A DNA stretch of 5,145 nt from Acidobacteriota bacterium (GTDB taxonomy: Bacteria > Acidobacteriota > Thermoanaerobaculia > Multivoradales > JAHEKO01): assembly GCA_006227875.1 (NCBI GenBank), contig SBFI01000179.1:1-5145 (forward strand), read 5' to 3'. The position numbers and the translations under genes were made by a program. Positions 1 through 5,145 of this stretch are shown here, one piece after another; position 1 is the stretch's first letter; each line of letters begins with the position of its first letter. The notes under the pieces are model-generated. The model ran no database searches. It was not told the origin of the DNA and saw only the letters and a program-made list of their open reading frames with translations.

Positions 1-485
1 GCCTTGGGATCGGTCTCGATATCGAAGGAGAGGACCGTCAGCTCGGGGGTCCAGTCGGCCGTGCCGATCTCGGGCTCTTCGAACACCCGGTCGATGCCCC
101 GGCCCGCTCGGCCTTCGCCGCTGATTGTCAGCGAGCCACGGATCCCCTTGTCGATCAGATACCTCATTCCGAAGCGGACATCCGCCTCGTAGCACCGGAT
201 CCCGGAGCGTTGGAGCCGATCGCGCAGCGGCGGGGTGTCGGGCGGTGTGGGCACCTCGACGCGCAGCACCGGCTCGCCGGCGAACGTGACCCGATCACTT
301 TCGACCAGCGGCTCCGCTACCAGGGCGCCCGCCCGCTCGCCGTCGGCGGCCCGCACCCAGAAGTGGGGCACCAGCCGGCCGTCGCGCACCAGAAACGACT
401 CGCCCGTCTCCAACTTGCCAAAGAGATGCACCACCGGCCGACCCGATTCGATCCGGTAGGTGGGTTGGAGGATGAAGCCACGCAT
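1..485 (-). CDS. polB: DNA polymerase II, family B (N-terminal 161 residues; runs off left edge)
   Basis: Template-directed DNA synthesis with 3'-5' proofreading, usually a cytoplasmic DNA repair/translesion polymerase. Translating the minus strand from the ATG at 485 gives an open frame to base 1, beginning MRGFILQPTY. Residues about 1-145 look like the N-terminal domain of bacterial Pol II (pieces such as HFWVRA, GIRCYEADVRF and MRYLIDKGIRGS). The frame ends in the exonuclease I motif LSFDIETDP. Its acidic pair falls at D155 and E157, the same numbers I recall for the proofreading residues of E. coli Pol II (about 783 aa). The remaining exonuclease motifs and the whole polymerase domain lie outside the window, so an intact enzyme cannot be confirmed. 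The ATG shares its A with the TGA of the upstream amidohydrolase (TGATG), implying translational coupling and no promoter of its own. Family assignment is firm; the symbol assumes the E. coli Pol II type rather than another bacterial family B branch. Confidence 0.85.
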   Translation of the reverse strand, partial: MRGFILQPTYRIESGRPVVHLFGKLETGESFLVRDGRLVPHFWVRAADGERAGALVAEPLVESDRVTFAGEPVLRVEVPTPPDTPPLRDRLQRSGIRCYEADVRFGMRYLIDKGIRGSLTISGEGRAGRGIDRVFEEPEIGTADWTPELTVLSFDIETDPK

Positions 486-2506
486 CAGGGCTTGACGCCG
501 ACCAACGGATAGAGCTCCTCGGGCTTGTACAGCACCCCACCCTTGACCGTCAGCACGACATTCCGGATGTCGCTGATATCGGAAATCGGATCGCCGTCGA
601 CCAGAATGAGATCGGCCAGTTTGCCCGGCTCGATCGAGCCCAACCGGTCTGCATGGTTGGCAACGGTTGCCGCCTGGAGCGTGGCAATCCGCAACACCTC
701 CTCACTGGGGATGCCGGCTTCGACGTAGAGCTCGAGCTCGCGATGGAGCATAAAGCCGGCCAGGGCGTCGGTTCCGGCGACGACCGGGATCCCGGCGTCG
801 TAGACCCGACGCACCATCTCCAGCATCGCCCGGTAGGAGTTGCGATATAGCTGGTCCATCCCCTCCGGCACCGGCAAGCCGCCGGTGAGGAAGCCGCGAC
901 GTACCTGGGGTGGGAGACGATGAGCGATCTTCCTGGCACCGGGATCCGTCTCGCCCGGCCGACCGGTGAACATCCCTTCGAAGATGGCCACGGTCGGATC
1001 GACCACCACACCCTTCTCCACCAAAAGCCCGAAGAAGGCCTGCACCTCCTCCGAGTCGAGGTCGAGCGATGCTCCCCTCTGCGCCACCTCGGTAAAACGG
1101 GCAGGGGTGCGGGTATCGGGCACGTCATCGGGCCAGAAGTTCAAGAACAGCATGTTGATGTGCTGGACCTCGTCGTAGCCCTGCTCCACCGCCATGCGCG
1201 CGGTCATAAAGGCCGGGATGTGGCCGCTGACCCGCATTCCCTTCTCGTGGGCATGATCGACCAGCGCCGGTATCAGCTCCGGCTTGACCGAGCTGTAGAT
1301 CTTGATCTGCGGATAGCCCAGCTCGTGATAGCGGTCGATGGCGGCCCGCCCCTCTTCGACCGTGCTCACCAGCACTTTCGTCGGTCCGGCGTACGGACCG
1401 GGGCCGTCCATGAAACCGGTGACCAGCAGCCGGGGGCCGATGGCCTCGCCCGAGTCCCATTTCCGGCGAATCTCGAGCACGATGTCGATGTCGTTGGCCA
1501 GATCCCGCACGGAAGTGACTCCGCCGGCGATATTGAGCAGGCCATCCACATCCGAGACGTGGGTGTGCATGTCCCAGAGTCCGGGCAGGATCGACTTGCC
1601 CGTGGCATCGATGACCTGGGCGTCAACCGGGATCTCGACCTCGCCATCGCGGCCAAGCGCCGCAATCCGCTCTCCATCGACGACCACCGTCATCCCGGCT
1701 ATCGCCTTGGCCGTCTTGCTGTCGAAGAGACGCCCACCGGTAAACGCCACCGGCCCCGGAGGCCGGTGGGCATACCTGCGGGCCCAGTCGGCGTAGAGCC
1801 GGCTCTCCCTCTTCTTCTGGGCCGCCGATATTGACTCGAGCGCCGGCTCCCAACCCTCCCGGATGACCCCCAGCCAACCGGTGTCGATGGCAAAAAGCTC
1901 CAGCTCCCGGTCGAGCCAGACCGAGGTCGGGGTAAAACCCAATCCGGTCATCGAGTATTGATGGACGGTGATCTTGCGATCGTCGCTGGAGACCTCGAGC
2001 TCGCCGACCTTCTCAACACTCGCTTCCCCCGCGGGGAGCAGCGCCAGCCGCCGGTCTGGGCTCTTCAACAGAGCCCTCGCCAGTACCGCCAGCATCTCCG
2101 GCGGATCGTTCATACCCACGTAGAAAGATGGATTCTCGAGCGGCTGGCTCCCTTGCTCGCCCTGATTCCTCCAGGAAGCCTGTCCATCTATCATGGAAAA
2201 ACTCTCCTCCACGGGTGCCTTGAGATAATCGTTGCCCTGGATCTCGTGCACGATCGGCAAACCGCGCTCGTCGAGAACGAATACCGTCTCCACCTTGGGA
2301 CCACGACCACGATCGGTGTATTCGAAGAAGCAACGCACTTCGCGGCTCGGACCCTTTTGGGTCATGAGCGAACCGGCAGGGTTGCCCATGAGTAGCACGG
2401 TGTAGCGGGTCTGGGTCGGGGCTTCTCCGACCTCTCCAGCCAACGTGGTCGAGACCAGCGTGAACGACAGAAGAAGGGCGGCAAGCACAGATGAATGGGA
2501 TCTCAT
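485..2506 (-). CDS. Secreted metal-dependent amidohydrolase with extra N-terminal domain
   Basis: Predicted exported hydrolase of the amidohydrolase superfamily (imidazolonepropionase/prolidase-like branch), cleaving an amide or cyclic amide bond; the substrate is unknown. Numbered from the ATG at 2506 (673 aa): Sec signal peptide at 1-23 with probable cleavage after TLA; a roughly 220-residue region of unassigned function at 24-245; amidohydrolase fold at about 250-673. All expected metal and catalytic residues are visible: H314 and H316 (DMHTH), K402 (IKIYSS, likely the carboxylated bridging lysine), H429 (SGHIP), H449 (VQHIN) and D580 (AGTDAL). The C-terminal GSIEPGKLADLILVDGDP is the classic composite-domain ending. 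Typical relatives have about 400-480 residues, so the N-terminal region is an addition. A GTG at 2512 is also possible, but GGAGGAG lies 8 nt before the ATG at 2506 and only 2 nt before the GTG. The stop overlaps the polB start. Family is sure, substrate is not. Confidence 0.93.
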   Translation of the reverse strand: MRSHSSVLAALLLSFTLVSTTLAGEVGEAPTQTRYTVLLMGNPAGSLMTQKGPSREVRCFFEYTDRGRGPKVETVFVLDERGLPIVHEIQGNDYLKAPVEESFSMIDGQASWRNQGEQGSQPLENPSFYVGMNDPPEMLAVLARALLKSPDRRLALLPAGEASVEKVGELEVSSDDRKITVHQYSMTGLGFTPTSVWLDRELELFAIDTGWLGVIREGWEPALESISAAQKKRESRLYADWARRYAHRPPGPVAFTGGRLFDSKTAKAIAGMTVVVDGERIAALGRDGEVEIPVDAQVIDATGKSILPGLWDMHTHVSDVDGLLNIAGGVTSVRDLANDIDIVLEIRRKWDSGEAIGPRLLVTGFMDGPGPYAGPTKVLVSTVEEGRAAIDRYHELGYPQIKIYSSVKPELIPALVDHAHEKGMRVSGHIPAFMTARMAVEQGYDEVQHINMLFLNFWPDDVPDTRTPARFTEVAQRGASLDLDSEEVQAFFGLLVEKGVVVDPTVAIFEGMFTGRPGETDPGARKIAHRLPPQVRRGFLTGGLPVPEGMDQLYRNSYRAMLEMVRRVYDAGIPVVAGTDALAGFMLHRELELYVEAGIPSEEVLRIATLQAATVANHADRLGSIEPGKLADLILVDGDPISDISDIRNVVLTVKGGVLYKPEELYPLVGVKP

Positions 2507-2514
2507 GAGCACCT

Positions 2515-2521
2515 CTCCTCC
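2515..2521 (-). promoter_or_regulatory. Ribosome binding site of the amidohydrolase
   Basis: Reads GGAGGAG on the minus strand. It lies 8 nt upstream of the ATG at 2506 but only 2 nt upstream of the in-frame GTG at 2512, so it decides the start in favour of 2506. Confidence 0.75.
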
Positions 2522-2640
2522 CTGGAACTGTACGGGACCAACGTCAAAAGGTCATGATACGACGCATCGACAGGGCCAGGCACCGGTTTCTTGCCATAAT
2601 CGGTCTTGAAAACGGCTCCAGAGTGAAGGATAGCGACAGA

Positions 2641-3307
2641 GTGCAGCAGGAAGGCGTCATCAAATTCGAGGTCGTGCACCGCGACCAGCCGCTCGATGAC
2701 AGGCGGTTGGGTGAGCTCGTCTGCAAGCTCATCGCCTGGCGCGAGATCATGGCCCTCACCGGCTTGGTCGGACAGGACCCCTCCCGCTACGAAGGGGCAG
2801 GCTACGGCAACGTCAGCGCCCGCCTCGGTCCGCCCGTCGACGCCCTGGGGCGCCGCTCCTTTCTCATCACCGGCACCCAGACGGCGGGCAAACGCGCCAT
2901 CGGTCTGGCCGACTTCGCGGTTGTCGAACGCTACGACTTCCCGGCCAATCGAGTGGAGTGCCACGGTCTTGTCCGGCCCTCCTCCGAGTCGATGACCCAC
3001 GCGGCGCTCTACGATGCCGGACCCCAGATCCGTTGTGTGCTTCACGCCCACTCACCGACTATCTGGGGGCGGGCCCGCGAGCTGCGGCTCCCCACCACCG
3101 ACCACACCAGATATGGCGGCGGAGGTCAAACGGCTCTACCGCGAGACCGTCTTGCCCGAGCGTCGGATCCTGGCCATGGGGGGTCACGACGACGGCATCA
3201 TCGTCTTTGGGCGCTCCCCCAAGGAGGCCGGGCAGGTGCTATTGACCTGGCTGGCCCAGGCCTACGAATCGGAGTGCCGGTTGGGCGGGCGTGCAACGCT
3301 GAGCTAG
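2641..3307 (+). pseudogene. Class II aldolase/adducin family protein, broken by a frameshift near 3104-3117
   Basis: Resembles zinc-dependent class II aldolases/adducin-head proteins (fuculose-phosphate aldolase fold); the substrate is unknown. The first part, in the frame of 2641, contains EGVIKF, GYGNVS, FLITGTQT, the PSSES motif with probable catalytic Glu (codon at 2986) and zinc ligands in LHAHSP (codons at 3043 and 3049). After PTTDHTRYG the homology moves to the +1 frame from 3104 (TPDMAAEV, MGGHDDG with the likely third zinc His at 3185-3187, then VFGRSPKEAG), ending at TAG 3305-3307. Adding a second copy of the 14 bases 3104-3117 restores one frame of about 226 aa, normal for the family, and gives the expected YGTPxM motif. 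Start: GTG 2641 has AAGGA 10 nt upstream and places GVIKF near the N-terminus, as I recall for relatives; ATG 2554 is possible but has poor ribosome binding and an unlike-family extension. Either a real pseudogene or a sequence error. Confidence 0.8.
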
Positions 3308-3310
3308 AAT
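3281..3310 (+). promoter_or_regulatory. Weak candidate promoter for the RsbW-like gene
   Basis: TTGGGC (3281-3286), an 18-nt spacer, then TAGAAT (3305-3310). The -10 element matches the sigma70 consensus at 5 of 6 positions, the -35 at only 3. It overlaps the aldolase stop codon and lies about 85 nt before the ATPase start. It could give that gene independent transcription, but co-transcription with the aldolase is equally possible. Confidence 0.2.
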
Positions 3311-3378
3311 GGGTTAGTTCGATCGGAAGAGCAAGCGTTGCAGGGAGGGCGGCTGTCGGGACCCGTCGCTCGGGGTCC

Positions 3379-3384
3379 AGGAGG
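3379..3384 (+). promoter_or_regulatory. Ribosome binding site of the RsbW-like gene
   Basis: AGGAGG ending 9 nt before the ATG at 3394 and directly touching the in-frame ATG at 3385. The spacing favours 3394 as the start and argues for independent initiation, rather than the gene being the tail of a longer fused protein. Confidence 0.7.
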
Positions 3385-3393
3385 ATGGAGGCC

Positions 3394-3840
3394 ATGACAA
3401 CCACAAATCTACCCCGTTGCGAATTCGACAGCGAGGACCTCATCCTCCGTCTCGATCTGACGGTCCCCGGAGAAGTCAAGGCCATCGCACCTGTTGTCGA
3501 GCAGATCATGTCCGCTATCAAGGAGATGGGGTGCGGCGTAGGCAAGGAGTTCGACATCGAGCTCGTGCTGCAGGAGGCGCTGGCCAACGCGGTCACTCAC
3601 GGCTGCAAACAAGACCCGGATGCACAGGTACAGATCAGCGTCGGTTGCGACCAGAGCCGCGGCATTATCGTCGTGGTCCGAGACCCTGGCGGTGGTTTCG
3701 ATCCCAAGGATGTCCCCAGCCCGGTGGTCGGCCAACAGCTCTACTCCGACCACGGTCGTGGTATCTACCTGATCAACCAACTGATGGACGAAGTGCGCTA
3801 CGAGAAGGGGGGTACCGAGATCTGGATGCGGAAGGGCTAG
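3394..3840 (+). CDS. RsbW-like anti-sigma factor / serine-protein kinase ATPase (HATPase_c family)
   Basis: Small cytoplasmic GHKL-fold ATPase of the RsbW/SpoIIAB type. In known members it binds a sigma factor and phosphorylates an anti-sigma antagonist (STAS) protein as part of a partner-switching pathway. The 148 residues match a stand-alone domain of this family. Visible motifs: N box ELVLQEALANAVTHG with E61 and N65 (Mg-ATP binding), G1 box RDPGGGFDP with D97, G99 and G101 (adenine pocket), and G2 box HGRGIYLINQLMD with G121 and G123. There is no membrane segment and no sensor domain. The start at 3394 is chosen from the spacing to AGGAGG at 3379-3384. No sigma factor, STAS protein or PP2C phosphatase is adjacent, so the partner is unknown. 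The gene follows the broken aldolase by 86 bp and converges on the glycosyltransferase with 3 bp between stops. Family is firm; whether it regulates sigma or another target is inference. Confidence 0.92.
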   Translation: MTTTNLPRCEFDSEDLILRLDLTVPGEVKAIAPVVEQIMSAIKEMGCGVGKEFDIELVLQEALANAVTHGCKQDPDAQVQISVGCDQSRGIIVVVRDPGGGFDPKDVPSPVVGQQLYSDHGRGIYLINQLMDEVRYEKGGTEIWMRKG

Positions 3841-3848
3841 GTCCTAGC
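3836..3848. repeat. 13-nt interrupted palindrome covering two convergent stop codons
   Basis: GCTAGG-T-CCTAGC has perfect 6-bp arms around a single central base. It contains the TAG of the plus-strand ATPase gene (3838-3840) and the TAG of the minus-strand glycosyltransferase (3846-3844). The one-base loop and the lack of a T tract mean it is not a standard intrinsic terminator. Confidence 0.55.
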
Positions 3849-4725
3849 GGCCAACCAGCCGTCTGACCGATTGCCCGGCCAACCAGGAGTAGAGCTCGGT
3901 GCTCTTCCACTTCAACCGCGGCACACACAAGAACAGAAGCCAGAGCCAGTCGATGTAGCGATGGGATCCGGCCTCCCGCATCAGGGTGCGGTAGGCGCGG
4001 ATGGAGCGCACCACCTCGATACGGAAGAACTCGCCACAGTGCCGGATGGCAATGCCACGGGACATTTCGTTGTGATCGCCACGCGCCCGCATGGTGATCG
4101 ATTCGCCGTGCAACCGGAACTTGACCAGCTTTTTCGGCAGGCTCACGAAGTCACCATAGCGGACGAGCCTCCCCCACAGGCCAAAGTCCTCGGCGTACTG
4201 CTCGGCCACCGAGTAGCCCCCCACCTCCCGATAGGCGCCCCGGTCGAAGATGACGCTGCTGTGCGCAATTGGACATTGATAGCAAAGCTGCACAGCCAGT
4301 AGACCCATTGTGTGCGGGAAGCGCTCGATCGACGGAAAATAGGCACTTTCTCCCACCAGTTCGACATCGCAGTAGCAGAGGATAGCCTCGGGATTCTCCT
4401 CGAGCGTCTGCATCTGGAGCGCGAGCCGCTGCGGATGGCTGACGTCATCGGCATCCTGGCGCGCGATCCAACGCGCACGGGCCCGTTGAATGCCAAAGTC
4501 GAGTGTGGGCGCCAGACCCTGGTGATCACGCACAAAGACCCGTACCCGGGGATCCTTGTATGAACGGATGATCTCGAGCGATCGGTCGGTGCTGCCGTCG
4601 TCGACGACGATCAGCTCGAAACTCCGAAATGTCTGGGACAGAATGCTGTCTATCGACTCGACTAGATAGCGCTCGCCGTTCCACACCGGCAGCACCACCG
4701 AGATCAGAGGCTTGGATGGGACCAT
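3844..4725 (-). CDS. Family 2 glycosyltransferase (GT-A fold)
   Basis: Inverting glycosyltransferase that moves a sugar from a nucleotide-sugar donor to an acceptor, probably in surface polysaccharide or glycolipid assembly on the cytoplasmic side of the membrane; donor and acceptor unknown. From the ATG at 4725 the protein has 293 aa. It opens with ISVVLPVWNGERYL (8-21), the typical GT2 N-terminal strand; VVDDGSTD (40-47) binds the nucleotide; DADD (91-94) is the metal-binding DxD-type motif; and AEDFGLW carries the ED pair (179-180) that usually supplies the catalytic base. Near the C-terminus, 258-269 is a short tryptophan/leucine-rich stretch (YIDWLWLLFLCV begins at 257) that could touch the membrane but is too short for a confident transmembrane helix. 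An in-frame GTG at 4800 would add 25 residues, but ATG 4725 places the first motif where the family normally has it. Neither start has a strong ribosome site. No other polysaccharide gene is in the window. Confidence 0.92.
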   Translation of the reverse strand: MVPSKPLISVVLPVWNGERYLVESIDSILSQTFRSFELIVVDDGSTDRSLEIIRSYKDPRVRVFVRDHQGLAPTLDFGIQRARARWIARQDADDVSHPQRLALQMQTLEENPEAILCYCDVELVGESAYFPSIERFPHTMGLLAVQLCYQCPIAHSSVIFDRGAYREVGGYSVAEQYAEDFGLWGRLVRYGDFVSLPKKLVKFRLHGESITMRARGDHNEMSRGIAIRHCGEFFRIEVVRSIRAYRTLMREAGSHRYIDWLWLLFLCVPRLKWKSTELYSWLAGQSVRRLVGR

Positions 4726-4841
4726 TCCCGGGTCAATCCCTGGATTTGGGGATTCTAGACCGTATTGTCCCCTGGCTGCAGCAAATACCAGAGCCGACAC
4801 CGGCTGCGTTGTATAGTTGATGCCTTCACCTCAACCTGACC

Positions 4842-4848
4842 GGAGGAG
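4842..4848 (+). promoter_or_regulatory. Ribosome binding site of the 2Fe-2S subunit gene
   Basis: GGAGGAG with its core GGAGG ending 6 nt before the ATG at 4853. This strong site fixes the start of the right-edge gene. Confidence 0.75.
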
Positions 4849-4852
4849 CCCA

Positions 4853-5145
4853 ATGGGAGAAGACCACCGGAAGAAGAAGAAAGAACCGGGAACAAGCGGT
4901 GTCAGCCGCCGCGACTTCCTCACCGGCGCCGGAGTGGGGGCCGTGGGCCTGGCCGCGGGCGGAGCCGCCGGCGCCGCCCCCGCGGCTGCCGAGACCGGAG
5001 CCCAGGTGGTGGCGGCCGGGGAAATGGTCCCCGTGGCCCTCACCATCAACGGCCAACGGCACCGGTTGCTGGTGGAGCCGCGCTGGTCGCTGCTTCACGT
5101 GCTGCGCCACGAGCTGGCGCTCACCGGCAGCAAGGAGGGATGCGA
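4853..5145 (+). CDS. Tat-exported 2Fe-2S small subunit of a xanthine dehydrogenase/aldehyde oxidoreductase family enzyme (N-terminal 97 residues; runs off right edge)
   Basis: Electron-transfer subunit of a molybdenum hydroxylase, carrying two [2Fe-2S] clusters between the molybdopterin subunit and the flavin subunit or acceptor. The open frame from ATG 4853 shows a lysine-rich start (RKKKK at 6-10), a twin-arginine motif SRRDFL (18-23), an Ala/Gly-rich hydrophobic stretch (about 24-46) and then the ferredoxin-like domain: VALTINGQ (61-68), SLLHVLRHEL (79-88) and TGSKEGC (91-97), where C97 is the first ligand of the plant-type cluster. The other cysteines lie beyond the edge. A Tat signal on the small subunit is the arrangement of E. 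coli PaoA (YagT), in the periplasmic aldehyde oxidoreductase PaoABC, and suggests that the folded complex is exported. Flavin and molybdopterin subunits, or a single large subunit, would be expected just downstream. Isoquinoline oxidoreductase-like (IorA) or CO dehydrogenase-like small subunits are alternatives; substrate cannot be told from this fragment. Confidence 0.88.
   Translation, partial: MGEDHRKKKKEPGTSGVSRRDFLTGAGVGAVGLAAGGAAGAAPAAAETGAQVVAAGEMVPVALTINGQRHRLLVEPRWSLLHVLRHELALTGSKEGC

Noticed and set aside
920..1834. A 304-residue plus-strand open frame opposite the amidohydrolase
   Set aside because: It lies wholly antisense to a gene with all active-site motifs intact. Its His/Arg/Gly/Asp-rich translation has no recognisable motif, which is typical of a shadow frame in GC-rich DNA.
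2507..2640. Divergent promoter pair between the amidohydrolase and the aldolase
   Set aside because: A promoter must exist in or near this region, but I found no convincing -35/-10 pair on either strand, nor a clear operator or riboswitch-like structure.
2554..2640. Extended aldolase N-terminus from ATG 2554
   Set aside because: The extra 29 residues are Arg-rich and unlike the family start, and only AGG 2 nt before the ATG serves as a ribosome site. GTG 2641 has better spacing to AAGGA. It cannot be fully excluded.
2503..3051. A 182-residue minus-strand open frame crossing the divergent intergenic region and the aldolase
   Set aside because: It overlaps the aldolase antisense and has no motif or good start. 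The aldolase conserved residues on the other strand explain the openness.
3871..4302. A 143-residue plus-strand open frame opposite the glycosyltransferase
   Set aside because: Antisense to a well-supported GT2 gene, with no recognisable domain.
4812..4817. TATAGT as a -10 element for the 2Fe-2S subunit gene
   Set aside because: Matches 5 of 6 consensus bases and is well placed about 35 nt before the start, but no -35-like hexamer occurs at 16-18 nt upstream, so it is not strong enough to annotate.

Overview
This is a GC-rich bacterial window with six tightly packed genes in both orientations. No RNA gene, CRISPR array, insertion sequence or origin was seen. The mix of a secreted amidohydrolase with an extra N-terminal domain, a family B DNA polymerase II, a lone RsbW-type ATPase and a Tat-exported 2Fe-2S oxidoreductase subunit suggests a free-living, GC-rich Gram-negative bacterium. 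Acidobacteriota would fit, but nothing here fixes the phylum.

Layout. On the minus strand, 2506..485 encodes a Sec-exported metal-dependent amidohydrolase. Its TGA stop overlaps the ATG of the next minus-strand gene, the start of a DNA polymerase II (polB-like) that runs off the left edge at base 1. Going the other way from the same ~134-bp intergenic region is a class II aldolase/adducin family gene (about 2641..3307), broken by a frameshift near 3104-3117. The break looks like the loss of one copy of a 14-bp tandem repeat. After an 86-bp gap comes a 148-aa RsbW-like anti-sigma/serine kinase ATPase (3394..3840). It converges on a family 2 glycosyltransferase (4725..3844, minus) with only 3 bp between the two stop codons. 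A 127-bp gap then separates the glycosyltransferase from a divergent plus-strand gene (4853 onward, off the right edge). That gene encodes a Tat-signal-bearing 2Fe-2S small subunit of a xanthine dehydrogenase/aldehyde oxidoreductase family enzyme.

The genes do not form one obvious pathway. The only clear co-transcribed pair is amidohydrolase-polB. The aldolase and the ATPase may be co-transcribed. The right-edge gene probably begins a molybdenum hydroxylase operon whose large subunits lie outside the window. I see no convincing new multi-gene system. The most informative anomalies are the frameshifted aldolase, which by accident creates a long false aldolase-ATPase fusion ORF, and the overlap of a secreted enzyme gene with a repair polymerase gene.
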